A stretch of DNA of 64,000 nt. Origin: Alphaproteobacteria bacterium UBA1002 (lineage in GTDB: Bacteria > Pseudomonadota > Alphaproteobacteria > Rickettsiales > UBA998). Location of the stretch: positions 29,533 through 93,532 of the forward strand of contig DBAU01000110.1 in assembly GCA_002291845.1 (NCBI GenBank). The letters are read 5' to 3'. Within the stretch, counting starts at the first letter, position 1, and each line of letters starts with the position of its first letter. The notes under the pieces are model-generated. The model was given only the letters and a program-made list of their open reading frames with translations, was not told where the DNA came from and ran no database searches. Shown piece by piece: positions 21,249 through 31,793 of the stretch. Position numbers and translations under genes: made by a program.

Positions 21249-21710
21249 CTATTTTTTCACCGGCATCTCGCCGATGGTTTCCGACACCAGCGCTACTTTG
21301 GTAAGGCCCGCACCGTTGATCTCACCGATCACCTGCATCACTTTGCCGTAATCCACCACCTTGTCACCGCGCACAAAGACGCGCATGTCTTTGTTTTCCT
21401 GCGCCACGGCCTCCAGGCGGCCACGCAGCTTTTCCAACGGGATTTTTTCTTTCTGAATATAGATATCGCCTTTGGGATCAATGCTCACAGCCAGCACTTC
21501 TTCCTTCCCCGGAAGCGGCTTGGCGTTGGTTTCCGGCAGGTCAACCGTCACTCCGGCAGTGAGCATCGGCGCGGCCACCATGAAAATGATGAGCAACACC
21601 AGCATCACGTCCACCATCGGCGTCACGTTGATGTCGTTAAACGTCCCATGCCCGCCTCCCCGACGGCTGCGGCGGCTGCTACCACCTCCTGATCCGACAC
21701 TTGCACCCAT
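21249..21710 (-). CDS. tolR: Biopolymer transport protein TolR (ExbD family)
   Basis: Inner-membrane part of the proton-driven TolQR motor. The single membrane span carries the essential Asp in the motif DINVTPMVDVMLVLLIIFM (about residues 26-44), followed by a periplasmic domain. The N-terminus is Gly/Ser/Arg-rich and cytoplasmic. At 153 residues the length is normal. The gene lies between tolQ and tolA. Confidence 0.96.
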   Translation of the reverse strand: MGASVGSGGGSSRRSRRGGGHGTFNDINVTPMVDVMLVLLIIFMVAAPMLTAGVTVDLPETNAKPLPGKEEVLAVSIDPKGDIYIQKEKIPLEKLRGRLEAVAQENKDMRVFVRGDKVVDYGKVMQVIGEINGAGLTKVALVSETIGEMPVKK

Positions 21711-21817
21711 ATCATTCCCCTGTTAGCGGGCGACGCTCACAATCACCCAAAAATGCGTTAGGATTACCACTCATCTCCGTCTTCGCTACCGGTGGCGGCC
21801 GGCCCGTCCCGCTCCTT

Positions 21818-22576
21818 TCAAGCAGCGGCGGAAAGCTCCGTCTGGCGGGACAGCAGCGCCTCAAACTCTACGCTGAAATCTTCCAGCCGCCCCGCAAACT
21901 TATTTAGCTCACCGTTGAAACGGTTATACGCAATCACTGCTGGAATCGCCGCAAACAGTCCAATCGCCGTTGCTAAAAGTGCTTCTGCAATCCCAGGCGC
22001 TACGACCGCAAGCGACGTGTTTTTGGAAACGGCAATACTCTGAAAGCTGTTCATAATCCCCCAGACCGTGCCGAACAATCCGATAAACGGTGCAGAGGAA
22101 CCAACCGTCGCAAGGAAGCCGAGGCCTTTTTCCAGCTCATCCAGCTCACGGTTACGCGCCACGCCCATAATCTGTGCAATGCGCTCTTTCATCCCTGCCC
22201 CGGAGAGACGGGCGCGGCCAGTGGTTTTAGAAGAGCGGAACCATTCTTCCATCGCCGCCATGAACACTATCGCATACGGATGATTGGCGCGCCGCTTCAC
22301 TTTTTCATAGAAACCATCGAGCGCATCCGCGGACCAGAAATCACTCTCGAATTTGGCCGAACGCTGCTTGATGGTCTTAAAGCGCATGATTTTGTCGAAG
22401 ATGATCGCCCAGGTCCAGATAGAAGCCATGATCAGGGCGATCATCACAAATTTGACGACCAGATCGGCCTGCATGAACATACCCCAAGCGGACATATCCG
22501 CCTGAGCGACATTGCCTGCGAGTTCTGTGGCGCCGACGGCGTCAACTGCCGTGCTTACATTCGTACTGTCCGTCAT
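21818..22576 (-). CDS. tolQ: Tol-Pal system proton channel subunit TolQ
   Basis: Inner-membrane channel subunit of the TolQR motor, 252 residues, MotA/TolQ/ExbB family. Three membrane spans are visible: near residue 38, and two in the second half around GLFGTVWGIMNSF and ALLATAIGLFAAIPAVIAYN. Its ATG overlaps the ybgC stop codon by 4 bases (ATGA), so the two are translationally coupled, as in most Tol-Pal operons. Confidence 0.96.
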   Translation of the reverse strand: MTDSTNVSTAVDAVGATELAGNVAQADMSAWGMFMQADLVVKFVMIALIMASIWTWAIIFDKIMRFKTIKQRSAKFESDFWSADALDGFYEKVKRRANHPYAIVFMAAMEEWFRSSKTTGRARLSGAGMKERIAQIMGVARNRELDELEKGLGFLATVGSSAPFIGLFGTVWGIMNSFQSIAVSKNTSLAVVAPGIAEALLATAIGLFAAIPAVIAYNRFNGELNKFAGRLEDFSVEFEALLSRQTELSAAA

Positions 22577-23049
22577 GGGACATCCTCCCCCTGATCCTGT
22601 GGCCGTAAATGGCTGGTGATTTTCTGCATGATGGCGTCCGGCAGCGGCGCGGGCCGCAGACTTGCCGCATCGACCGTGACGATTTCGACCTCAAGGCGCG
22701 CAATCTCACGCTCAGCGCGGCTTAGACGCTGGGTCATACTCATACGGGCTTTCTTGGTGCGATGCAACGATGTTTCAACAATCAATACATCATCCAGATG
22801 CGCCGGGGCTAGATAATCCACGGTGATGCGGCGTACAAGAAACAGAAAGCCCGCCTCCCCGGCCATCTCGCGCTGCTGCAGCCCGCAGGCGCGCAAGGCT
22901 TCCGTGCGGGCGCGCTCGGCAAACCGCAAATGGTTGGCGTGATACATCACCCCGCCCGCGTCGGTATCCTCATAGTAGACGCGGTAAGCAATCTGGTGGG
23001 AACCATCCAGGAAATGACCGGAATCGGGGGAAATCTGGATGCACGTCAT
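22573..23049 (-). CDS. ybgC: Acyl-CoA thioesterase YbgC
   Basis: Hot-dog fold thioesterase encoded at the head of tol-pal operons; it acts on short acyl-CoA or acyl-ACP substrates. The 158-residue protein has the family motif RVYYEDTDAGGVMYHANH, which contains the catalytic Asp, then FAERARTEALR. It lies between ruvB and tolQ on the same strand, overlapping tolQ by 4 bases. Confidence 0.95.
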   Translation of the reverse strand: MTCIQISPDSGHFLDGSHQIAYRVYYEDTDAGGVMYHANHLRFAERARTEALRACGLQQREMAGEAGFLFLVRRITVDYLAPAHLDDVLIVETSLHRTKKARMSMTQRLSRAEREIARLEVEIVTVDAASLRPAPLPDAIMQKITSHLRPQDQGEDVP

Positions 23050-23094
23050 GATCTGGCGTTAGCAGGTCAGAGTTAAAAAAGCCCTAATGCAGCG

Positions 23095-24141
<1,047 letters not shown>

Positions 24142-24199
24142 ACGAATCTCTTACCTTATGTTCTCTCATCCTTCGCCTTACGGGGGATGATGGATGTGT

Positions 24200-24835
24200 T
24201 TACGCGGCCAGATAGCGCAGGCAGAGGGGAATGAGCTCTTCCACCTTCTCTGCGCCGGACTCCTGTACAGCGCGTGCAACAGCCGAGAACGCATCCACAC
24301 GGGCATACCCGAGGTTCACCAAAGCAGAAACCGCCTCCTGACGAGCGGCCTGCCCGGGCTCTGGCGACGTTGCTTTGCCTTTACCGCCACGCGAAGGCTC
24401 CAGCGCGATGGGGACGCTGAGTGCCGCCGCGAGCGTCGGAATCTTATTCTTCAGCTCGGTGATAATACGTTCCGCCAGGCGCGGCCCAACACCGTTGGCA
24501 CGGGTGAGCATAGTTTTATCCTGCGCGGCAATTGCGTCGGAGATTTCATCGGTCGACAGCGCTCCGAGCAACGAAAGCGCCATCTTGCTTCCCACGCCCT
24601 GCACCGAGGTGAGGGTGCGGAACCATTGCCGCTCCGCTTCGCTCAAAAAGCCGTAGAGATGGATATGGTCTTCGCGCACATGCGTCTCGATCCACAGCGT
24701 CACCTCGCCCTGCACATTTTGCAGCTGGGCCAGCGCACGCGACGCGGCGAAGACGAGATAGCCCACGCCATTCACATCGAGGATCGCGTGATCCTCTGCA
24801 ACCGTATCAAGTCTACCGCGTAGTTTACCGATCAT
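24200..24835 (-). CDS. ruvA: Holliday junction branch migration protein RuvA
   Basis: Binds four-way DNA junctions and loads RuvB. The 211-residue protein has the N-terminal OB fold (MIGKLRGRLD, then VGYLVFAA), two helix-hairpin-helix motifs (VQGVGSKMALSLLG and ANGVGPRLAERIITELK) and a C-terminal RuvB-contacting domain after a Gly/Ser/Pro linker around residue 140-155. Normal length. Confidence 0.97.
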   Translation of the reverse strand: MIGKLRGRLDTVAEDHAILDVNGVGYLVFAASRALAQLQNVQGEVTLWIETHVREDHIHLYGFLSEAERQWFRTLTSVQGVGSKMALSLLGALSTDEISDAIAAQDKTMLTRANGVGPRLAERIITELKNKIPTLAAALSVPIALEPSRGGKGKATSPEPGQAARQEAVSALVNLGYARVDAFSAVARAVQESGAEKVEELIPLCLRYLAA

Positions 24836-24908
24836 GGATAAAATGTATCAACTGTTGGGTGTATGACGGAGAAGAATAAAGAATTTTTGGAGCAAAACCA
24901 ATCGCCGA

Positions 24909-25352
24909 TTATCCGTTCTTATTCACGTACTGCGCCCATTTTATCGGAGCTTCCACCTCGCCATTGAGCCAAGCAAACATGTCTTCACCCCCGATGGTCA
25001 TCCCCATCATGATTTCCTCATCGCCCGCGGCCTGCCGCTTCATAAACGCCGCGAAGAGCAGCGGCCCTTCCTGCGGGCCGTAGAGGTCAGTGAAAATGGC
25101 TTGATGCACCACAAACCCGCTGGCGTCGGAATCGATGCCACGCATGGCCGCCACCGCTTCGGTGAAGCCCGCAATATAGCCGAGGGAGAAGCCATCCTTC
25201 GCGGGGGCAGGCAGCCCCTGCTCAATGCCATCCATCTGGCTCATTTGCGTGCGCAGCGCCTCCACCAGAAACTGCGCCGCCTGCGCGATGATGCCCGCCG
25301 ACTCCGGCTTGGCACGCTGCGGCTTTGCTTTCCCAAATAACCATCCCAACAT
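24909..25352 (-). CDS. Hypothetical protein between ruvA and ruvC
   Basis: An unrecognised 147-residue protein. It starts MLGWLFGKAKPQRAKPES, which may be a short membrane-anchoring or amphipathic end followed by a basic linker, then a soluble acidic domain from about residue 20 rich in Gly, Ala, Met and Phe. It lies 3 bases after ruvC and 73 bases before ruvA in the same direction, so it is co-transcribed with resolvase genes, but no motif points to DNA repair. Confidence 0.7.
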   Translation of the reverse strand: MLGWLFGKAKPQRAKPESAGIIAQAAQFLVEALRTQMSQMDGIEQGLPAPAKDGFSLGYIAGFTEAVAAMRGIDSDASGFVVHQAIFTDLYGPQEGPLLFAAFMKRQAAGDEEIMMGMTIGGEDMFAWLNGEVEAPIKWAQYVNKNG

Positions 25353-25355
25353 CGT

Positions 25356-25865
25356 CTACGCTTCCACTCCCATGTTGATATACGGCGTGATGCCCTGATG
25401 CTGGGCATGGGTGATGGCAATCGCCAGCGCATCCATGGCATCCAGCCCGTGACTGCCGCACCCGGGCAGCAGGGTCTGCACCATCATATCGACTTGTGCT
25501 TTGTCCGCGCGGCCGGCACCGACCACGGTTTTCTTTACCAGATTCGGGGCATATTCGCTCACCGAAAGCCCCGCCTGCGCCAGCGACAAGAGCAGCGCAC
25601 CGCGTGCATTACCCAGCTTGAGGGTGGCGTTGGCATTGACATTGACAAAGGTTTCCTCAATCGCAGCGCAGGTGGGGCGATGCTGTTCAATGATCGCCTG
25701 CAGCGCGTGATGAAGCACCAGCAAACGCTCACTGAGCGGCAGTTTGGTGTCTGGCTTGATGACCCCGCAGGCCACAAACGATAAGCGGCTTCCCTCACTC
25801 TCCACCATGCCCCAACCACAGCGCACCAGGCCGGGATCAATACCGAGGATGCGCGACTTACGCAC
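25356..25865 (-). CDS. ruvC: Crossover junction endodeoxyribonuclease RuvC
   Basis: Resolves Holliday junctions by paired nicks. The 169-residue RNase H-like protein has the acidic catalytic residues in [13 protein letters not shown] (Asp), AAIEETFVN (Glu) and [15 protein letters not shown] (Asp pair). Its first 8 bases overlap the end of yebC. Confidence 0.97.
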   Translation of the reverse strand: MRKSRILGIDPGLVRCGWGMVESEGSRLSFVACGVIKPDTKLPLSERLLVLHHALQAIIEQHRPTCAAIEETFVNVNANATLKLGNARGALLLSLAQAGLSVSEYAPNLVKKTVVGAGRADKAQVDMMVQTLLPGCGSHGLDAMDALAIAITHAQHQGITPYINMGVEA

Positions 25866-26607
25866 TGAGCCTCATCAAAATCTCTTCTGACACTTCAAAG
25901 TTAGAGGTCACTTCCTGCACGTCGTCATTATCCTCCAGCAGATCAATCAGCTTAAGCAAGGATTTGGCCTGCTCCTCATCGACGGGCGCGGTGGTTTTGG
26001 GAATCCATGCCAGCTTGGCGGATTTCGGCTCACCGAATTTTGCCTCAAGCGCCCGCGACACTTCATGCAGCGCATCCATCGCGCAGGTGATGACATGGGC
26101 TTCGGACGAGGATTCACAGTTGTCCGCCCCAGCCTCGATAACCGCTTCGAACATCGCTTCTTCATTCGCCACGGACGCTGGGTACTCAATGCGACCCAAC
26201 CGGTCGAACATGAAGCTGACCGAACCGGTCTCGCCCATATTGCCGCCCGCTTTAGTGAAGGCCGCACGCACTTCGGAGGCGGTGCGGTTGCGGTTATCGG
26301 TCAGCGCATCGACGATGATGGCCACCCCGCCGGGACCGTAGCCTTCATAGCGGATCTCGTCATAATTGTCGCCGCCCGCCTCGCCGGTGGCTTTCTTGAT
26401 AGCGCCCTCGATTTTGTCGCGCGGCATGTTCTCGACGCGCGCCGCCTGAATCGCCGCGCGCAGACGGGGATTGGCCGCCGGATCGGGCAGGCCGGTTTTC
26501 GCCGCCACGGTGATTTCGCGGATCAGCTTGGTAAACAGCTTGGAGCGCTTTTTATCCTGCGCCCCTTTGCGGTGCATAATGTTCTTAAACTGGGAATGAC
26601 CTGCCAT
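25858..26607 (-). CDS. yebC: YebC/PmpR family DNA-binding regulatory protein
   Basis: Conserved YebC/TACO1-family protein of 249 residues, starting [21 protein letters not shown] as the family does, with RIEYPA and EDNDDVQEV later. Members have been described as DNA-binding regulators and as factors that help translation through difficult sequences. It heads the yebC-ruvC-ruvA-ruvB run and overlaps ruvC by 8 bases. Confidence 0.95.
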   Translation of the reverse strand: MAGHSQFKNIMHRKGAQDKKRSKLFTKLIREITVAAKTGLPDPAANPRLRAAIQAARVENMPRDKIEGAIKKATGEAGGDNYDEIRYEGYGPGGVAIIVDALTDNRNRTASEVRAAFTKAGGNMGETGSVSFMFDRLGRIEYPASVANEEAMFEAVIEAGADNCESSSEAHVITCAMDALHEVSRALEAKFGEPKSAKLAWIPKTTAPVDEEQAKSLLKLIDLLEDNDDVQEVTSNFEVSEEILMRLSA

Positions 26608-26692
26608 GGGATGCCTGAATTAATGTTTTTTCAGGCTATAGCATGCCTTCTTAGAAGCAGGCAAGATGCGCGTTTAACAGCAGACGGATGGA

Positions 26693-26887
26693 TCAGACCA
26701 TTTGAACTTCGCGCTTTGCTTCCATGCCGGGCGTTGCAAGCGGGGTTATATTCCCCAACTGGGTGATCGGGACGTGTTGGGCTTCACTAACGCCTGCTCT
26801 AAGCATGACCTTTGCCGGCTCTTCGATAGAGCCTGCGTGGCGCTCAATGAACGAGCCAGGAAGCAGACGAGTTAAAAGACCAGACAT
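26693..26887 (-). CDS. Small hypothetical protein
   Basis: A possible 64-residue protein with no recognised domain and no membrane span. It lies alone in a 400-base gap between yebC and manC. The AT-rich region just upstream has a 10-bp inverted repeat and a direct repeat, which look like a control region for it. No clear ribosome-binding site precedes ATG 26887, so coding is uncertain. Confidence 0.4.
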   Translation of the reverse strand: MSGLLTRLLPGSFIERHAGSIEEPAKVMLRAGVSEAQHVPITQLGNITPLATPGMEAKREVQMV

Positions 26888-26894
26888 ATCACTT

Positions 26895-26925
26895 TAAATA
26901 TTAATTCCAAGATAGTTAATATTTA
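26895..26925. promoter_or_regulatory. AT-rich 10-bp inverted repeat
   Basis: TAAATATTAA (26895-26904) and its exact complement TTAATATTTA (26916-26925) flank an 11-base spacer, 8 bases upstream of ATG 26887. It could be an operator or an mRNA hairpin. Confidence 0.4.
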
Positions 26926-26930
26926 TTAAA

Positions 26931-26956
26931 CGCATTTAACATAATTCGCATTTAAC
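26931..26956. repeat. Direct repeat CGCATTTAAC
   Basis: CGCATTTAAC occurs at 26931-26940 and again at 26947-26956, 16 bases apart. It lies just upstream of the inverted repeat at 26895-26925 relative to the small minus-strand gene, and may be part of the same control region. Confidence 0.4.
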
Positions 26957-27015
26957 TCTCTATAAGAGCTTTTTGGCAGGAAAATATATGAAATACAAAT
27001 GATAATGAGGTTATA

Positions 27016-28461
27016 TCAACACTCTCCAAAGCGAACAATGTCGTCTTCTCCAAGGTAAGATCCGCTTTGCACTTCCACAAAATCGAGTGGAGTGCGGCCA
27101 ATATTCTCAACTGCATGAATCGAGCCCAGCGGGATAAACACATATTGGTTTTCGGTAAGCACCAGCTCTTCATCATCGCGTTGAATACGCGCAGTTCCTG
27201 AAACCACCACCCAATGCTCTGCCCGGTGATGATGCATCTGCACCGACAATTTAGCCCCCGGTTTCACGCGGATGTGCTTAACCTGATAGCGCTCGCCAAG
27301 GTCAATCGTTTCATAAAATCCCCATGCACGGTAGACCCGATTGTGACGGTCAAGTAAGGTATCGTTATGTTGTGAGATCATCTCTAGAAGTTTTTTAAGT
27401 TCCTGCGCGCGGTCTTTTTTTGAAACCAATACGGCGTCCCGGGTAGAGACCACCACCAGATTTTCCAGACCCAGCGCGGCAATCGGCGGACCATCCTCCG
27501 CGCGCAAGTAACAGTCGTGCACGTCATCAGCATAAATGGTTCCTGACATCACATTACCGAATTGATCCTTCGGCGCCATGCGCCAGAGCGCATTCCAGGT
27601 ACCGGCATCGCTCCAGCCGCAGGAAAGAGGAACCACCGCTGCATTTTTTGTATGCTCCATTACCGCATAATCGATGGAAATATTCGGCGCCTGTGCGTAT
27701 GCCTGATCATCAAGAAGCACACATTCCCCATCGTGCATCGCATGGGCAAAGGCGTCGCGGCAGGCCGCAAAGACCCTGGGAGCATGCACTGCAACTTCCT
27801 CAAGAAATCGATTAACGGGAAACAGAAATATGCCGGAATTCCAACTGTAATGGCCATTGGCTAGATAGGTTTGTGCGGTTTCCACATCGGGCTTTTCGAC
27901 AAACTGGCGCACCTCGTGAGCGCCTTCGCAGACCAATGCATCGCCCTTCAGGATGTAGCCGTAACCAGTCGCCGCATGATCCGGCGCAACGCCCAACGCC
28001 ACCAGGCGCTCCTCCAGGGCGGCGTAAGCCGCATGTTCCACTGCCTTGAGAAAACCAGATTCATCCTGAATGATATGGTCTGATGGCAATACCAGCATGA
28101 AGGCGTTTTTATATTGCGATTGGATATAGAGGGCTGCAGCCGTCACGGCAGGTGCCGTATTGCGCGAGTGCGGCTCCAGCAGAAACTGACAACGTTCAAC
28201 CCCTGCACCAGCCATGTGATCCGCGCACAAAAAGCGATGTTCGATATGACTTACAATAACGGGATTTTTTATGTGACGAACCAATCGTGCGCGCCGTGCA
28301 GTCTCCTGCAACAGGCTACGGTGCGGATGATTTAGCTCCAAAAAAGGCTTAGGTAATTTCTGGCGTGACAACGGCCAAAGGCGTGTCCCCATTCCACCAC
28401 AGAGAATCACTGGAATAATCGGCCGTTGGGCTGCAACACTCGGCCCGAGAGCTTGCGTCAT
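27016..28461 (-). CDS. manC: Mannose-1-P guanylyltransferase / mannose-6-P isomerase
   Basis: Bifunctional enzyme making GDP-mannose for exopolysaccharide or O-antigen. The N-terminal nucleotidyltransferase domain has VILCGGMGTRLWPLSRQKLPK-type signature with the FVEKPD motif; the C-terminal cupin (isomerase) has KPGAKLSVQMHHHRAEHW with its metal-binding His and Gln residues. The frame opens at 28488, but AAGGTG lies 8 bases before ATG 28461, giving 481 residues. It is divergent from the phosphomannomutase gene, so both steps of GDP-mannose supply flank one promoter region (28462-28678). Confidence 0.95.
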   Translation of the reverse strand: MTQALGPSVAAQRPIIPVILCGGMGTRLWPLSRQKLPKPFLELNHPHRSLLQETARRARLVRHIKNPVIVSHIEHRFLCADHMAGAGVERCQFLLEPHSRNTAPAVTAAALYIQSQYKNAFMLVLPSDHIIQDESGFLKAVEHAAYAALEERLVALGVAPDHAATGYGYILKGDALVCEGAHEVRQFVEKPDVETAQTYLANGHYSWNSGIFLFPVNRFLEEVAVHAPRVFAACRDAFAHAMHDGECVLLDDQAYAQAPNISIDYAVMEHTKNAAVVPLSCGWSDAGTWNALWRMAPKDQFGNVMSGTIYADDVHDCYLRAEDGPPIAALGLENLVVVSTRDAVLVSKKDRAQELKKLLEMISQHNDTLLDRHNRVYRAWGFYETIDLGERYQVKHIRVKPGAKLSVQMHHHRAEHWVVVSGTARIQRDDEELVLTENQYVFIPLGSIHAVENIGRTPLDFVEVQSGSYLGEDDIVRFGEC

Positions 28462-28678
28462 GAAATGGACACCTTCCGTTTCATACACAGCATGCCGCAG
28501 GCAAAGGTTCTATGCAAAATACTTTGGCTTTTTGGCTTAAAAATTTTGAAAATCTTTCTTTTATGTATTGTTTTTATTAAAAAAATAGGCTTACATTCCA
28601 TACCTCAGCAGCTCAATATCATGATATGCATCAAGGCTTTGATGGCGCTTGGCAATCACACACCCACCCGAGGATAAC

Positions 28679-30142
28679 ATGAAGCCTAAGTCGGCCCCAC
28701 TCACCCGCGACGACACCTTCTCTGCCATTGATGAAACCATCCTGCGTGCCTACGATATCCGAGGGATTTACCAGCAAACGCTTGATAAAAAAACAGCTTT
28801 CCTCATAGGCAAAGCCTTTGCCACACTGATTGCAGAGCGCTCTGGCCTTGATCATCCCATCATTGTCACCGCCCGCGATGGCCGTCTTTCTTCACCGTCC
28901 CTCTCTCAAGCCCTCAAGGAAGGCATGGCCTCAGCGGGTGCCTATGTACGGGATGCCGGGCTTGGGCCAACGCCCATGCTGTATTTTGGCGTTTATCACC
29001 TGAATGCTGCGGCGGGTATCATGGTCACTGGCTCACATAATCCGCCAACCCACAACGGGTTTAAGATGACGGTGGCGCATCAGCCATTTTATGGAGAGGA
29101 TATTCTGGAAATCGGCGGCCGCATTAAAGCTGGCACCTTGCGGGATGGGGTGGGCAGCATTACGGAGTCACCCCTGTTTGAAGCCTATATTTCCCGTCTT
29201 TTGAAGGATTATGCAGCAGAGGGCACGAAATCTCTTACCGTTGTCTGGGATCCCGGTAACGGAGCGGCGGGCGACGTGGTCACACAGCTGGCGCAACGTC
29301 TACCTGGCAAGCACATCACGCTGAACACCACCATTGATGGCACGTTCCCGGCGCACCATCCGGATCCCACGATCCCCGCCAATCTGGTTCAGCTGATTGA
29401 TGCAGTGAAAGCGCACAAAGCGGATGTAGGCGTCGCCTTTGATGGAGATGGGGACCGGTTGGGTGCCGTGGATGCGGATGGTAATATCCTATGGGGGGAC
29501 CAGTTGATGGTGTTCTTCAGTCGCGACGTGCTGCGCCGTGTGCCAGGTGCCTGCATTATCGCCGATGTGAAAGCCTCACAGACGCTGTTTGACGACATTA
29601 CCGCCCATGGTGGCCGCGCGATTATGTGGAAAACCGGTCACTCCCTTATCAAAGCAAAAATGATTGAAGAGAAAGCCGCTATCGCTGGAGAGATGAGCGG
29701 CCACCTCTTCTTTGCCGACATCTATTATGGATTTGATGACGGGCTGTATTCTGCGGTGCGCTTACTGGAAATGCTGGCCCGCAGCGAACAAACGCTTGCA
29801 CAGATGCGCGCAAGCCTGCCAGAGGTCATGAATACGCCGGAAATACGCATTGATGTCCCGGCTGAGCGTAAGTTTGCCATCGTTGAGGAGATCCGCCAGC
29901 GCGTCGTGGCCGAGGCCGCAGACGGTAAGCCCTATGATGTGAATGAAGTAGATGGCGTGCGCGTGCGCTATGGTAATGGCTGGTGGCTGGCCCGCGCCTC
30001 CAATACACAAGCGGCCCTAATTGTACGCTGCGAAGCACAGGATGCTTCTACCCTGGCAACCCTTAAAATGATGGTGAAGGTGCAACTGAGCGCTTCCGGC
30101 ATCGATGTTGACCTCGATCATGTTACGGCAAGCGGCCACTGA
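28679..30142 (+). CDS. Phosphomannomutase/phosphoglucomutase
   Basis: Interconverts hexose-6- and hexose-1-phosphates; with ManC it supplies mannose-1-phosphate. The 487-residue protein has ILRAYDIRGIYQQ at the start, the phosphoserine loop VTGSHNPPTHNGFKM, the metal loop AFDGDGDRLGAVD and the sugar loop AGEMSGHLFF. GAGGATAAC directly before ATG 28679 decides the start over 28649. It resembles AlgC/ManB-type enzymes. Confidence 0.94.
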   Translation: MKPKSAPLTRDDTFSAIDETILRAYDIRGIYQQTLDKKTAFLIGKAFATLIAERSGLDHPIIVTARDGRLSSPSLSQALKEGMASAGAYVRDAGLGPTPMLYFGVYHLNAAAGIMVTGSHNPPTHNGFKMTVAHQPFYGEDILEIGGRIKAGTLRDGVGSITESPLFEAYISRLLKDYAAEGTKSLTVVWDPGNGAAGDVVTQLAQRLPGKHITLNTTIDGTFPAHHPDPTIPANLVQLIDAVKAHKADVGVAFDGDGDRLGAVDADGNILWGDQLMVFFSRDVLRRVPGACIIADVKASQTLFDDITAHGGRAIMWKTGHSLIKAKMIEEKAAIAGEMSGHLFFADIYYGFDDGLYSAVRLLEMLARSEQTLAQMRASLPEVMNTPEIRIDVPAERKFAIVEEIRQRVVAEAADGKPYDVNEVDGVRVRYGNGWWLARASNTQAALIVRCEAQDASTLATLKMMVKVQLSASGIDVDLDHVTASGH

Positions 30143-30397
30143 ATTTCAGCGCACGTGGCCCCACGGATGGAGCGACGCATGGAAAAAACAGAGCAACCAT
30201 GCATTTGCCGATTGCGCCGTGAAAAATTTCCATCAATATACGGGGGGTAAATGCAGCCAAACCTACTAAGGAAAGGCTTCTTTACTCAAATTTGCAATGT
30301 TTGTGCCGTGATTAAGGTAATCGCAAATATTTCCTGAGGTTTTCTTAAGGAAAATGCGCGATAATGTAGTCTAAGCGCATTGTAAGGCCTGACGCAC
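30143..30397. other. Intergenic region upstream of mreC
   Basis: A 255-base gap with no convincing gene. Its last 100 bases are AT-rich and probably hold the promoter for mreC-mreD-mrdA-rodA; a candidate -10 (TAATGT) is at 30363-30368 but no good -35 is visible. mreB, which normally precedes mreC, is absent. Confidence 0.5.
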
Positions 30398-31225
30398 GTG
30401 AAGCATTATCGCCCCCGCACCCAATCCCTGGTCCTGCCTGTTAAGGCATGGCTTACCGCAGGAAGCGCACTAATATTACTTTCTGGGGCTATTACTCTGG
30501 CCATTCTTAACCGTCAGGGCCACCCTGTTTCGCACAAAGTGCGTGCCGTGATCACGGATGTCGTAACGCCGGTGGTTTCTGCACTCTCCAGCCCCGCCGC
30601 CCTTTTCCGTCAGGCGGGGGATCGAATCGACCATCTCATCGCACTGGATGAAGATAATCTCCGCCTTCGCGAACAGAATGCCGCGTTGCTCCATTGGCAG
30701 ACAGTGGCACGTCGTCTGCAGACAGAGAATGAAACCCTGCGACAATTGCTCAATGTTCAGGCCTCACCAGAATATTTCTTTACCACCGCGCGGGTGGTCA
30801 CGGGGAGTGCAAGTATTTTCTCGCATACGCTTTTACTCTCAGAAGGCAGCGCGCGCGGCCTGTCACGCGATCAAGCCGTGATCACGGATGAAGGACTGGT
30901 TGGGCGCCTGATTGAAGTGGGTAAACATTCCGCGCAAGTTTTACTGTTGACCGATATCAACTCACGCATCCCTGTAGAGGTAGAGCAAACCGGCGAAAAA
31001 GCGATTTTAGCAGGTGATAACTCATCACGTCCCTTGCTCCAACTTGCCAATGAAAAAGCCCGGCCAATGGTGGGGCAGCGTATTGTCACGGCGGGGGATG
31101 GCAACGTGTTTCCCTCCGGGTTTGTGGTGGGTGAAATTGCATCAGTGGGCCAGAATTCGGTGCGTATCCAGCCCTATGTTAATGCCTCCCGGCTCGCCTT
31201 CGTGCGAACCGTTGGCCTGAAATAG
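30398..31225 (+). CDS. mreC: Rod shape-determining protein MreC
   Basis: Periplasmic scaffold of the elongation machinery, anchored by one N-terminal span (about residues 18-38), followed by a coiled coil (about 75-115) and a beta-rich domain with ITDEGLVGRLIEVG, LTDINSRIPVE and GNVFPSGFVVGEI. The start is GTG. 275 residues is normal. mreD follows after 2 bases. The expected upstream mreB is missing from this locus. Confidence 0.95.
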   Translation: MKHYRPRTQSLVLPVKAWLTAGSALILLSGAITLAILNRQGHPVSHKVRAVITDVVTPVVSALSSPAALFRQAGDRIDHLIALDEDNLRLREQNAALLHWQTVARRLQTENETLRQLLNVQASPEYFFTTARVVTGSASIFSHTLLLSEGSARGLSRDQAVITDEGLVGRLIEVGKHSAQVLLLTDINSRIPVEVEQTGEKAILAGDNSSRPLLQLANEKARPMVGQRIVTAGDGNVFPSGFVVGEIASVGQNSVRIQPYVNASRLAFVRTVGLK

Positions 31226-31227
31226 CT

Positions 31228-31746
31228 GTGCCAGCATCAACAGAGCGTGCGCAAGTGACACTGGCGCGCCGCCTGGTTCCTCCCGCTTGCCTGAGCCTAG
31301 CCGCGTTACTTCATCTCTCGCGCGTACCAGTGCTTGAATGGCTTCTGGTAACTCCTGCCATTGATATGGTGGCACTCTACTATTGGACGCTAGCTCGACC
31401 GAATCGTATGCCGATCTGGGTGCTCTTTGTGCTTGGGCTAATCGTTGATAGTTTTTCCACCACTGTACTGGGTATCCACGCCATATTGTACATTATGGGC
31501 TATGCGCTGGCCCGCCTGATCCGAAGGCATATGGAGGCACCGAGCCTCTTGCCGATGTGGGGGATTTTTGCGGTATGGCTTATGGTACAGTTACTGGCGG
31601 AGTGGTTGATGCACGGCTGGCAACATGAGGCGCTCCCGCCGTTCCGTGCCATGCCTTTGCAATGGGTGATAACACTCTGCATATACCCGCTGATACATTT
31701 ATTCTTTGACCGTGTACTGACCATTGGCCAACGCTGGCGTATCTGA
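31228..31746 (+). CDS. mreD: Rod shape-determining protein MreD
   Basis: Small integral membrane protein of the elongation complex, 172 residues, with about five membrane spans; the segment LFVLGLIVDSFSTTVLGIHAI is characteristic. It starts with GTG 2 bases after the mreC stop codon and is followed 47 bases later by mrdA. Confidence 0.9.
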   Translation: MPASTERAQVTLARRLVPPACLSLAALLHLSRVPVLEWLLVTPAIDMVALYYWTLARPNRMPIWVLFVLGLIVDSFSTTVLGIHAILYIMGYALARLIRRHMEAPSLLPMWGIFAVWLMVQLLAEWLMHGWQHEALPPFRAMPLQWVITLCIYPLIHLFFDRVLTIGQRWRI

Positions 31747-31793
31747 TTCAGATACGTTAGCTTAGCTTTGCTGATCTATATCTTCTTGTTCCC

